Of a stretch of DNA of 64,000 bases, positions 41,413-52,072 are shown one piece after another. The DNA is from Vitrella brassicaformis. Taxonomy: Eukaryota > Sar > Vitrellaceae. Below the pieces are notes generated by a model, which was not told the DNA's origin, ran no database searches, and saw only the letters and a list, made by a program, of their open reading frames with translations. Each line of letters opens with the position of its first letter. Position 1 is the first letter of the stretch. The stretch is taken from contig CDMY01000243.1 of NCBI GenBank assembly GCA_001179505.1, positions 61,397 to 125,396 on the forward strand, given 5' to 3'. The translations under genes were made by a program, and so were the position numbers.

Positions 41413-42499
41413 TTCAAGGCAAGCAGTCGATCCAGAGGAAGCAGTCGCAGCCGCGGATGAGAAAGCCAAAGAAAGGGTCCCTTATCGCGGTGCAGATAGA
41501 ATTGTCGATGACGCGGATTGTTAGCAGACAGTCGTCCATCGTTTGGCCATAGTCGACAGCGACTGTTCCGACACAATTGACCGCGGCGCCGGTTGCGTCG
41601 GTGCAGGCACCGGCGCCTGCCAGATTCTCACAGAAGAACTGTCAAGGACGCAAAAAGTGGATGATGGTCACATGAGTGACGGTTCGCTTTCTCACGTTCG
41701 CAGCTTCGAAACCGCAATCGTATCCGACTCCTAAAAGCGCCTGGCCGCACCAATACATTCATTCAAAGCATTCAGAGGGACATACAGCAAGTGTGTCTGT
41801 GAATGCTCGACCCTGGCCACACTTGTCCACAGAAATCGCAGGGACTCCGGCTGTTGGGTTGTTAATCCGCGTTTCTGCACATGCATCCAACCGCTTTGGG
41901 TGATCAATGAGCGCAACGAATGGCCACACAATCAGAGTCCCACTTACGCTCGGCCGCCGCGAGGCACTCCGCGTCTTCGTCGTCGCAGCCAAAAACCACT
42001 CGCTCAGCGCTTGCAACTGCGGTGCATACACAGGCCAGAGAATGACGTCACCGCGTCCACCTCCCCAGCTTACTGTATTTGGTGCCGTTCGTTTCGTTCG
42101 TCTGCACCAGCACAGGAGAGATAAAACGGACGGCTGCATACAATACATGCACAGAAAGAAGGGAGGGTAGGGAGAGGGAGGTCGTGGATTGCCGCCATTG
42201 AGCCTACTACTGTGCTCACTCACCTCCTCGCGCCAGCGGCTGGCAATACGGGTCCGTCTCGGCACATGACTCATCTTATTTATCCACTGCATCGATTGGC
42301 ATGGCCATGGCAGCGCAGACACACACATGGTGCTTGTACGCTTACGGTCTGGCACTATTGCGTCCACGACATCATCGAGGAACTTCAAGTCCGCAGCATC
42401 ACGGTCGAACTGCTCGTCAGCGGGTTTATCGGGTGAAACGTCTGCCGCGGCACTGATCAGCAGCGAAGCGCACAACAAGGCGACCTTGGGGAATGCCAT
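41413..42499 (-). CDS. Small Cys-rich secreted protein, unknown family
   Basis: Five short exons are inferred on the minus strand: about 42349-42499, 42229-42274, about 41951-42017, 41783-41884 and 41413-41641. They encode about 195 residues. The start is a clear signal peptide (MAFPKVALLCASLLISAAAD). The mature protein is acidic and then Cys-rich. Short Cys elements are CAETDPYC, FGCDDEDAEC, VDKCGQ, FFCENLAGAGAC, NCVGTVAVDYG, DDCLLTIRV and the end RGCDCFLWIDCLP. Splice phases (1, 1, 1, 0) agree across all junctions, and the chosen frames show selection for Cys spacing. These frames differ from the longest open frame in the same DNA, which I take as a shadow. I recognise no family. The even-looking Cys pairing suggests a disulfide-stabilised extracellular protein. 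One acceptor (near 42275) lacks a good pyrimidine tract. Confidence 0.6.
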
Positions 42500-42768
42500 C
42501 TCGAAGAATTGAAGGGAAGTTCGTACAGGGGCTCGAAGAATTGAGGGAAGTCAGGACAGATTGGGACTAACGACGCATGCATGCGGCCGTTGGCATACCC
42601 GACCGCACAGCTGATCGGCTGAGGCTGGAAGGCGCTGCCCTCTACCTTCCCTTCGCACGGCCTTCCACACTTGTCACTCTTCTCACCTAGAAGGCACGAT
42701 ACGAACCTGATGGGCATTGCAGTCACTGGGCAATTGCATCCACTCCCGGACTCCGATCGAATGAGTGG
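42500..42768. promoter_or_regulatory. Divergent promoter spacer (Cys-rich protein / kelch protein)
   Basis: This 269-bp spacer lies between divergent starts. It has a 20-bp near-repeat (CTCGAAGAATTGA-rich) at 42502-42522 and 42532-42551, and most of a perfect inverted repeat whose right arm enters the kelch coding start. Confidence 0.5.
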
Positions 42769-42782
42769 ATGCAATTGCCCAG
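42726..42782. repeat. Perfect 20-bp inverted repeat spanning the kelch gene start codon
   Basis: Left arm CTGGGCAATTGCATCCACTC (42726-42745) is the exact reverse complement of the right arm at 42763-42782, with a 17-nt spacer. The right arm contains the proposed ATG at 42769. Transcribed, it would form a 20-bp hairpin. Confidence 0.9.
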
Positions 42783-45231
42783 CTCATTGCAAAGCGACGA
42801 TTGCACCACGGTCTTCCTCTGCGGCGTCAAGGGGAAAAGAAGCATCGGTGAGACGGGAGACTGGCCCACAGCCCCCAGGGCGAGCTCAAATGCTCGGGCA
42901 AAGCCGCATTTTCTCTGTCTTCTTGTTCCACGTCAGCATCGTGGCACCAGCCGGAGTGCCTCCGGCACAGCGCCGACGTCGCCAACGGCAGAATGCGTTG
43001 GTACCTGCCCGAGATGACCGGCCTAGTGCCCGCCGGGTGCTTCCGGCACAGCGCCGACGTCGTCAACGGCATGCTGGTCGTGTTTGGCGGCTTCGACGGC
43101 CGCGAGAGCATCAGCGAGGTGTGCGTGCTGGACCTGACCGAGATGCGCTGGTTCCGGCCCAGGGTGGACATGAACGGCATCTCGTGGCGCAGCCACTTCA
43201 TGCACACATCCAACGTCATAGGCGACCGCATCTTCGCCATCCGCACCCTCGTGCAGGGCGACACCAGCTGCGTACTGATCCTCGATACGGCCTGCTGGCG
43301 GTGGTACGAGGTCATTGACGACACGTGGCCGTCGCGGCTGCGGCTGTCGTACACGTCGTCGGTGGTGGATGAGCACATCTACGTGTATGGCGGCATGAGT
43401 GAGGACTGCACGGTCTTCAGCGATGTGGACGTCTTCGATACGCACCTGTGCAAGTGGACCACCCGGCCTGTCAGAGGGCCCAGCCCGCCACCGCGGCACT
43501 CCCACACGGTGAAGTGGGGGGGAGGGCAGGGGAGGGGACCGAATGAATGAGTAGAATCACACATGCATACAGACAAGCGACTTGCACGTCTGTTGGTTGT
43601 ATGTATTGTCCATCCGAACCGTCCAGGCGACGGTTGTGGATCATCGCATCTACATCATGGGAGGGACGTGCGACCCCGACACGGTGGTTCCCCGCAGCTA
43701 CCCCGACGTGTGGTACCTGGACATCCCCACACTCACCTGGCACCAACTCACATGCACTGGTGCGGTCAGATGATGGCAGGATGGCAGGGAGGGAGGCAGG
43801 GTGGTGCAGATGGTCTGACTCCGTCTGTTAGGATCGCCGCCCTCGAACCTGGTGTTTCACAACGCTGTCTGTTTCGATGACAATCAGCTGGCAGTGCTGT
43901 GGGGCCGCACCGGACAGAAGCACAGTAAGCACCCTCCCTACCTTTCACACACACAGACCATATCAGTGGGCACACACGAACATGCCCCTCTCGCGGCCCC
44001 TGCCCCGTGTGTGTCAGTGCGTCTGCATCTGCTCAACGTCCGTTCTGGCGAGTGGATTGAGGTCAAGGTTGACGGCGACAAGCCGTTGCGCCGCATCGGG
44101 TGCAGCTGCACGGTCATCGGGCGGCAGCTGCTGCTGTACGGCGGCTTCACCGAGTTCAGGGGGCGGCAGGCCGTGTGCACGGACCTGCGTGTGCTGGACC
44201 TGACAGATGATGGGCAAGGCATCCCGTGGATCAGGAACCCTGAGGTCCTGCAGACCGCTCTAGGTCAGTTGGGTAGGTGGCACGGGGGAAGCGACAAATG
44301 CATGTATGTGTCCGTCCATCCATCCATGCAGGTGAGGTTGAAGCAAAGGAGCCTCTCGCTCTCAACGGCAGCGTTCCACCCGTCCCCTCAGCCCCCGACA
44401 CCCCCACTCTCCTGCCCCCCTGCCTCACCGACCCCCTCCCGCGTCTCGAGCGCATCTTCCGCGAACTGCAGGACGACGACCTGGGCGCTGCCCTCTTCAA
44501 TCTCACCTGCGGCACACACGGGGCGGCGTCAACACGGTACCGCGATTCCGGCATCAACACGCCAGAGCAGGAGAAGCAGCCGCGCGCACCCCATCTGACA
44601 GTGGCGGCATCTCTGTCGCTGCCGCGGTTGGCGAGTGAGAGTAATGAGGATGGCGAGAGCAGCCAGCCGTCGGCCCAGGGAACGGATTCCAGGCCGCGGG
44701 CAGACAGTGGGTCGTGTCCCTCGTCGAGCTCGCTGGACGGCCCACAGTCGCTAGAGCCGCCTGTGGCTGCTCCTGCCCCATCCGCCCCATCACTCGTGCC
44801 ACCATCTGCATCATCTGCGATATCGCAGCCCCTGGACCAGTCGCAGCAGCAGCAGCAGCCACGTCGGTCAATGGGGAGTCCTGGCGGTGGTGGTGGTTTA
44901 TTTGGTCCGCTGCCGGCAGGTGTGCCTGAGGACTGGTTGGAGGGATGGGACAACGACGATGAGGAGGAACACCTGACCTTCGAGCAGGCACTGCAGGAAG
45001 AGCTGAGGCTGCAGGTACGTAGGTGGGGATGGATGTGGGCAGCGAGGGAGGGAGGGAGGGAGGGACGACAGAGACGGGTAAGTATGTGTGTGTGGATGTT
45101 TTGTTGTGCAATGTGTGGTTGGTTGAATGGTGTCTGTCATGTGATAGGAGGAGGATCGTCGGCGTCAGGAGAAGAAGGCGGCCAAGCGGCAGAAGCAGAA
45201 GAAACGCAAACAGCAAAAGGACCAGCAGTAG
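42769..45231 (+). CDS. Kelch-repeat beta-propeller protein with disordered tail
   Basis: Exons: 42769-42848, 42936-43509, 43629-43761, 43832-43923, 44017-44262, 44332-45014 and 45149-45231. The first junction is ATCG|GTGAG and a strong pyrimidine tract ending CAG at 42935, giving ...KRSI-ASWHQPECLRHS. Kelch blades show the paired-Gly signature: MLVVFGGFDGR, HIYVYGGMSED, RIYIMGGTCD and QLLLYGGFTEF, each followed by a D-x-W/LDL strand (VCVLDLTEMRW, VWYLDIPTLTW). The tail (44340-45231) is Ser/Pro/Gln-rich, then acidic, then Lys/Arg-rich (KKAAKRQKQKKRK), possibly nucleolar-targeting. Kelch propellers bind protein partners; the role here is unknown. A strict alternative start is ATG at 42993. Confidence 0.8.
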
Positions 45232-45549
45232 ACGGACAGACAGACGATGGATGGATGCTGGAGTTACTAGTTGGTCAGGGAGGAGCAGGAAGGGGGTGTT
45301 TTGTCTGTGTGTTGATAGGCTGCTTGTCTTGTGTGTGGGGCATGGATGGAGGCTGGGCTGCTTGCATGCAATGATGGGTGGAGGCACACACACATGCAGG
45401 GTGCGGTGTGTGGATCAAACAGCTGTGAACCAACTTTGTCTAGCTGAGTGAAAGAGCGCCATCTTTGGTCCACCTATCTATCTTGGAACGAACGCATGTG
45501 ACGGCGCGATGTGCAATGAATTCAATCGCGATCGGTGCTGACATCTTGA
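45232..45549. other. Intergenic spacer between tandem genes
   Basis: This 318-bp stretch between the kelch stop (45231) and the kinase start (45550) is on the same strand as both. It should contain a 3' UTR and the kinase promoter. No further element was recognised. Confidence 0.45.
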
Positions 45550-47084
45550 ATGTTTTTGCGGCTTTTCCTCTTTTCTGTCGCTGCTGGTGTGTCCATCCGT
45601 GGTGGTCATCCCCCTGAGCAACGATTTTCAACCAGATCTCTTGCCTTCACGCTCTCCACACAATTCTCCACACACGGGGCTGGGAGATCACAGCGATACA
45701 CTGTCAGCAGCAGCAGCAGCAGCAGAATGGCTCCTCAGCAGCTGCAGCTTGACGCCTCTGACATCGACGGCTTAGCAAAACACCTCGTCGACACTTATCT
45801 GCCTGACCTGCAGCAGGTGCGCTGCAGCTACGGAGAATGAGCAGCTCTGTTTGATGGTGCGCCTGCAATGGCTGGTTTCTCTTTGTGTGATTGTATGTCG
45901 TGTGGTGTTGTATGTATGCAATCCACTGCAATGCATCAATGCAGCAGCTTGGTGACCGTCGGGTCCTCGTTGCTCTTGCTGGGGTGGCAGGTCAGTCAGG
46001 TCGGAAACACACACACGACCAACCATGGGTGACATCCCATTTGCTGTGTGTGATGAATCAATCCGCATGCAGGCTCTGGCAAGTCGACGCTGGCCAAGAG
46101 GCTAGAGGAGCGCATCAACGGTCTGCCGTCCCTCCCCTCCCCCATTTGCAAGGCGGTCGGGATGGATGGGTACCATTACACCCGTCAGCAGCTGGACGCT
46201 TTTGAGGATCCTGTCATGGCGCACAAGAGGCGGGGCGCACACTTCACCTTTGACGCTGAGGCATTCGGGTGCGTTGCGGTCATCAGATGCAATCAATATC
46301 AATATCAATCTGCCTGCAGGGGTCACATGTGCGTGCGGGCTGTGGGGTGTGTGTGTGTGTGTGTGTGTGCTTGTGTGTTTGACAGATCTCTGCTGCAGAG
46401 ACTGCGTGAGAGGCCTCCACGACGCACTCTCGCACCCTCGTTTGACCATGCCGTCAAGGTAAGGTAGGCACGTGGGTGTTGTTGGCGACCTTCATTCATT
46501 CCCTGTGTGTGTGTTATTTGATTCGTTAAAACAGGATCCCGTTGAGGATGGTGTGGTGATCGAAGAGCACCATCGACTCGTCATTGTGGAGGTAGGCTGC
46601 GTGAGGGAGAGATGCAAAGAGGGCTGGCTGTGCACCTGTGGATGTGATGTCGTGTAGGGTCTGTATGTGCTGCTCAATCACCCGCCGTGGAGTCAGTCGG
46701 TGGTGCCCCAGTTCGACTGCCGAATCTTCATCAACTGCCCCATGTCAGCCAGCGCATCAAACAAAACAGATGGCTTCATCTGTGTGTGTGTGTGTCTTAC
46801 GGCCACTTGCAGGGATGTGGCTGAAGAGCGTGTGTGGCGAAGACACGTGGAGAGCGGTATCTGCCGCGATGAACAGGACGCGCGCAAGAGGTGCGTGTGT
46901 GTGTTGTGTAGGCCGGCAGTGAGACAGAAGCGAAGCATGCCTGACGGTGTGTGGTGTGGTGTGGTGTGGATGGGTGGGTGGGTGCAGGTGGCGAGAGTCA
47001 GATTATGTGAACGCAGAGTTCATCCTGGCGCATTTAGACCCTTCACAAGTTGATGTCCTGCTTGAATCAACGTACAGTCAGTGA
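45550..47084 (+). CDS. P-loop kinase of the YFH7/uridine-kinase-like family, possible organelle leader
   Basis: Exons: about 45550-45817, 45945-45989, 46073-46268, 46386-46459, 46534-46591, 46659-46743, 46813-46891 and 46988-47084. Walker A is VALAGVAG-SGKST, made by joining 45989 to 46073. Family motifs follow: MDGYHYTRQQLDAFEDP, HKRRGAHFTFDAEAF, PSFDHAVK-DPVEDG, HHRLVIVE-GLYVLLNHPPW, FDCRIFI and the lid RVWRRHVESGI. Members phosphorylate small molecules with ATP; the substrate is not established. Two in-frame starts exist. MAPQQLQL at 45727 gives the bare kinase. MFLRLFLFSVAAGVS at 45550 adds a hydrophobic signal-like segment and about 45 Ser/Thr/Arg-rich residues ending in a poly-Ser run, which looks like a bipartite plastid-type leader. 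I chose 45550 for that reason, with moderate certainty. Confidence 0.82.
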
Positions 47085-47830
47085 TGTGATTGAGTGGATG
47101 CGAGAGCGTAGCGAGTGCAGGTGAGTGAGTGAGTTGTGCCGTCCAGTCTGACCGGTCCAGTCGAGTTAGTGGGCTGATCGATATATGACTTGACCAGCAC
47201 TAGTGTACATCCCAGGACACACATACGGTGGGCCGGGGGGGCGGGGGGGCGTCGTGCATTGGGGGGGCGGGGGGTGGGTGCAGTCACACCACAATCAACT
47301 CAACTAGAAAACGGAGATCCCCACGCACACACACAGCAGCAGCTAGCAGGTAGGCAGGCAGACAGAGAGACAGACAGACAGACAGACAGTGTCCGCGCCG
47401 TCCGCCCCCTACTAGTTAGGGCCACTGTGCAAGTTTACTGTTTGTTGATTGAGACGCACACATAGCATAGCAAGCACAGCGACGGTAGGTGTTCAAACGC
47501 AACACGCGAGCATCATCACTGCTCGACTCGACGGACAGACAGACAGACGGACGAACAAGCCAGGAATGAAGGAACGACGAGTAGGAGGCCAGAGCACCCA
47601 ACCCATTATCCATCGCCCACACACTCATCACCACACATACAGGTGGGTCCGGCCCCACACACATTGAGCAAAAACGCCACGCCCATCCCCTGACCTCCTG
47701 CCGGCGTGTCTGTCTGTCTGTCTGTCTGTCTGTCCGCCCCCGTAGCACCCACTAGCACCAGCACCGACGAGCAAAGGCAACAACTTGGACACAGGAGAGG
47801 ACATGGTGGCGCGGTGTGTTGTGCTGTGTG
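47085..47830. other. Convergent intergenic region with G-run cluster
   Basis: It lies between the kinase stop (47084, +) and the CDPK stop (47831, -). It contains a dense set of G runs (47229-47279), CAGA repeats (47362-47390) and a (CTGT)n run (47708-47734). No exon was recognised. Confidence 0.5.
47229..47279 (+). repeat. G-run cluster with G-quadruplex potential
   Basis: Six G runs, four of six or seven bases, occur within about 50 bp. They meet the usual G4 pattern on the plus strand. Confidence 0.8.
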
Positions 47831-48474
47831 TCAGGCAATGAGAGGCGTCGAGTGAGACGTGTGCTTGAGGTTTGCCATCCCTATCAGCTCGCGGCTGACA
47901 CACAGAGACACACAGCCACACGCAGGGATGGCGCGTGGGGCGTGGCGTGCCTTGTTGTTGGCTGGCTGGCTGCTTACTTACCGTGATGGCTCCGCTTCGA
48001 CGGCCTTGTCCAAGAACTTTGCTACGGCCTTGAGCCGCTCATCTGCCGTCTTGATCTTGGCACGATCCCTGCAACGCACGACACACCACAGACAGAGGAG
48101 GTTTGCAATGTGTCAATGCATTGAGACCGTCAGACAGCAGGCAGGCAGGCAGGCAGTGTGTGTGAGCGGCCCGTACATTTCGTTGCCATTAGGGCCGTCG
48201 ACGAGCATGGTCTCAGAAATGGACCACTCGCTCGCCGCCGTGACGGCAGCCAGGAACTCCTCGTAGTCTGATGAATGAATGACAGACAAAACACCGCCCC
48301 AGCCACCCATACAGACAGAAGTAGGAGACACAGGGGCTGTTTGGCCTGGCCGGCTGACCGACCGATGGTTCCGTTTCCGTCGATGTCGGCCATTTTGACG
48401 ATCTCCTCGACGGCCGCCCCGTCGTAGTTGTCACCCAACACACCCTTCAGGTTCTCAACGCTTATCACACTGTC

Positions 48475-48506
<32 letters not shown>

Positions 48507-49730
48507 CAGAGATATATAAAAGACGCGGGTGTTGGTCTCGTGTCTGCACGCACGCACGTACGTCCCTACCCGCTGTTGTCGATGTCGAATCGCTCGAACG
48601 CTCGGCGGATGAGGTCCTCGTGCAGACGGATGCGGGTCGACAACATGGCCGCCAGGAAATCTACACGCAGACACAGACAAAGACGCAAATATGGGGGAGG
48701 GGGGTGATGGGATTGTGGTCAGTGCGGATTGCGGACTGGCCCACCTGTGTAGTAGACTTGTTCGTCCTTGTTGTGGTCCAACACGCTGAAGATCTTCTCA
48801 ATCTGACGAACAATCGCACAGACCAGCACAGACATGCAGGCGGACACGGTTCTGACAATGGCCCACCAACCTCGCGTCATGCCGTGCCTGTCGCCCTGGC
48901 TACCCACCTCGTCGTTGGATATCTCCATGTGGTCCTGCATGACGGCCGTGAGCTCCTCCAGCCGAATGGTGCCCTCGCGGCTCTTGTCAATCGCCTTGAA
49001 CAACTCACGCATCCCTGCACGACATAACGACATCACACACAGCAAACAAACAACCAAGCACCACTCCTTGTCTCCTTCCTATGCATGGTGTTGCGCTTGC
49101 TGTGTGTGGCGTGGCGTGCCTTGCCTTCGATCTCCTCTGATGTGAGGGAGTAGGCCATCATGGTCAGTGCCGCCCGCTTCAGGTGACTGGACTGCGCGTA
49201 CGACTTGAGGCTGACCAGACACACACACACACACATACACACACACACAGGTGTCGAAGACTCCCCGCCTCTCACATTGCCTACATACCCTTCGAGAGCA
49301 TCGTGCTCGATCTTGACTTCAGGCGCCTTGACGCGCTCCGTGATCCACACGTGGTCCAGGGCCTCCTTGGCGGTCATCCGCTTGCTGAACGAGGCACAAA
49401 CAGACACACAGACAGACATACAGGCGTGCAGACAAGGGCCTCCTATGCTGTTGTGGGTGGCTTCGTTTACTTGGGGTCGACTTCGAGCAGTCTTCTGACG
49501 AAGTCTTTGGCGTTTCTGGACACCTTTGGCCACCGTGGCCCCGTCAGGCTGTACTTGCCCGCTGCGATCTTGTCCAAGATCTCATTCTCACTACCTGTGG
49601 ACACACATGCAGCACGAGAGAGAGAGATGCCATTCACTCGGTGTGTAAACGGTCCCCTCCCTCCCTCCCTCCCTCACCGTAGAATGGTGGGTAGCCGACA
49701 AGGAGCATGTAAACTGAGAAACGGAGGACG

Positions 49731-49762
<32 letters not shown>

Positions 49763-51306
49763 GCAGGCAAACACAGAAAGCATGCCATCCCATTATGGCA
49801 GCGTGGCATTGTCTGTCTGTCGGCCGTGGGTGGCCGCAGCTAGCTCACCGATGACGCCCAGCGACCACATGTCACAAGCATTCGTGTAGGAGCCCGACAG
49901 CGTATCTGATTCGATTCATCCACGCCCAGCCCACATACACCACGTAGGAACGGATTGACGGATGGGTTGACGTGACGGCCAGACACTCAGTCGCTGCCTG
50001 GCTGACCGACCAGGGCTGACGTAGGCGAGTGATCCGCAGGTGGCGTGCATCTTTCTGTTGTGTCGCGGGTTCCATATCTTGCTGAAGCCGAAGTCAATCA
50101 GCTTCAGGTAGGCGTCGTCCGCCTCGCTCTCGTACAGCCAATTCTCCAACTTCAAATCCCTGCAATCCAATCAACCCGCACTCGGCAAATGCCATGATGG
50201 CTGGCGTGGGTAGGTGCGGTGTGGCCGTCGGTCGGCCTATTTGCCTGTGGACGATGGAGTGGCTGTGGAGGTAGTAGATGGCGTCCAGCATCTGTTTGGT
50301 GACTTCGGCTGCGTCTTGCTCCTTGTACATTTGCTTCTCGCAGAGCCTGTGGTAGAGCTCCTTGCCCGAGCAGTACTCCATCACCATGAACACGTGCTGC
50401 TCGTCCTCGTAGATCTCGATCAACCTGACAGACAGACAGATTGACACACACAACACACAACACACGACACCAGCCAGCCCGTCTGCCTGTCTGTCCACTG
50501 TGCCTGCCTGCCTGCCTGCCTGTCTGACTGCCTACCTGGCAATGTTTGGGTGGTCGAGCTGCAAATAAATCTCTGCCTCGTTGCGAAGAAGCTCTATCTG
50601 CACACACACACACACACGCAGGCAGACAAGTATGGACACCGAGGCATCAGACAGACAAACAACAAGGCACGCTTACCCGTTCCCGCTTGGCACCCTTCTT
50701 GTTGAAAGGCCTGGACACAACACATCCATCCATCCATCCATCCAGTTAGTTCTTCTTGACGCCTCCAGGCTTGCTTGACGGCGTATTGTCTGCCGGTGAG
50801 TTTGTTTTTGGCGAGCTTGACGGGCCCCGAGAAGCCCGTACCCAGCACCTTCTGCTCGAAGTCATAGTCCTCGCGAATGTCCTTACGGCGAATGCGGCTC
50901 GCCTTCTGCAGCACAGCACAGCACAGCACAGCACACACGCATGAACGATGGTTAGATAGATAGGTAGATCAGTCAGTCAGTCAGTCGGACAAGCAAGACA
51001 GTCACGGCACAATCACAACAGGCAAGGCAACGCGGTGAACAAGTGAGTGAAGTGAAAGGGAATCAAATCAATGAGTGGGCTCCCATCCGCTTATCTGTCT
51101 GCTTGTTGGTTGCGTGTGACTGACTGACTGACTGTCTGACTGTCTGTGTGTCTGTTTGACTGTCTGACCTGTAGTGTGGGTTCTCTCTTGATGAGTCCGG
51201 ACAGCCTCATGTCCTCCTGCGGTGTTTTGCGCAACTTGTTCTGTGGCGTCTTGTTCTTGGCTGGCTGGCCCTGGGAGTCCTTGCCCGCAGTGCACCGGTT
51301 GCCCAT
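47831..51306 (-). CDS. Calcium-dependent protein kinase (CDPK) with four EF-hands
   Basis: About 15 exons on the minus strand. The start is MGNRCTAGK: Gly2 for myristoylation and Cys5 for palmitoylation. Kinase motifs are G-loop GTGFSGPV, YAVK (ATP lysine), HRDLKLENWLY (catalytic loop, spliced near 50160), DFGFSKIW, then YVSP-D in place of the usual APE, and MWSLGVI-VYMLLVGYPPF. A CDPK junction helix follows (LKSYAQSSHLKRAALTMMAY, about 49150-49210). EF loops read DKSREGTIRLEE, DHNKDEQVYYTD, DIDNSGVISVEN and DIDGNGTIGYEE. EF2 lacks the Gly at position 6, and EF2 and EF3 lack Glu at position 12. The last exon (47831-47892) ends THSTPLIA. Role: Ca-triggered Ser/Thr phosphorylation at membranes; alveolate CDPKs control secretion and motility. 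The 183-bp divergent spacer is shared with the SSNA1 gene. Confidence 0.92.
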
Positions 51307-51490
51307 GTCAGCCTCAACTGCACGCCCACACAAAGGCGCCCATCAACCACTCGCAATGCCGCTCACACCACGCCCACGACGTGTCTTTCTGCTGTCGTTC
51401 TCATCTTAGCTCGCACAAGCTCGCCAAAGGCTGAGGGAAAAGGCAAAAGAGAAAGGGCGGCTGGCTGCGTATAGGTGAGTGTTGGTCGGC
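51307..51490. promoter_or_regulatory. Short bidirectional promoter region (CDPK / SSNA1)
   Basis: Only 184 bp separate the divergent start codons. Both promoters and 5' UTRs must fit here or overlap the genes. No motif can be named. Confidence 0.5.
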
Positions 51491-51950
51491 ATGGCAGCAC
51501 AAGGGGCGTCATTGCAGAACTACAACAATGAGTTGGTCAAGTGCATTGAGGACCTGCGCGAGAAGCGGGAGCAGGTCAACGCACAAATCATGAAGGAGGA
51601 GGAGGAGAAGCAGAAGATACAAAAGGAAGTGGCCCTGCTCACAGACAGGCTCAACAAAATCAACGGTATGTACAAGTTGATAAAACACGCAAGAGCCCAG
51701 ACGGGGGGCGGATGGTGTGTGTGCCATGTGCATCTCATTTCCTTTGCTGCGTGCAGAGGGTTTGGTGAGGAAGACGCAGGCGCGGAATGAGTATGACAAG
51801 ACCATCCAGGAGACCGAAGCAGCTTACATGAAGGTAAGGTGCCCACAGACGGACCACCTGGCAGCCAAACACCAAATCATCCCCAATGTGCCTTTGCACG
51901 TGTGTGTACGTGTGGCTTCTCTCTGTGTGCGCGTGTTCCCTCCCTCTGTC

Positions 51951-51982
<32 letters not shown>

Positions 51983-52072
51983 CAGATCTTGGAGTCGTCG
52001 CAGACGCTGCTGCACGTGTTGAAGCGTGAGACGGTCAACCTGACCAAGAAGAAACACACCACCGAGGGATAG
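51491..52072 (+). CDS. SSNA1: SSNA1/DIP13 microtubule-associated coiled-coil protein
   Basis: Three exons (about 51491-51665, 51757-51834, 51986-52072) encode about 113 residues, the normal length of SSNA1/DIP13. The protein begins [20 protein letters not shown], almost the universally conserved N-terminus. A single coiled coil follows ([35 protein letters not shown]) and the conserved [15 protein letters not shown] segment ends in a Lys/Thr-rich tail. Family members self-assemble into fibrils at basal bodies, centrioles and axonemes, and support microtubule branching and flagellar function. The last intron ends in a long TG tract directly joined to CAG. Confidence 0.95.
51957..51985 (+). repeat. 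TG tract fused to a 3' splice site (SSNA1 gene)
   Basis: (TG)n runs straight into CAG before the exon starting ILESSQTLL. Because SSNA1 is so conserved, this junction is certain. Confidence 0.88.

Noticed and set aside
41759-42499. Single long minus-strand open frame across the Cys-rich gene
   Set aside because: It reads through predicted introns. Splicing in another frame gives phase-consistent, Cys-rich sequence, so only its first part is kept.
42671-43318. Arg-rich open frame over the kelch first exons
   Set aside because: It is a shadow frame of the kelch exons with low-complexity RRRQR content. The kelch frame has clear family motifs.
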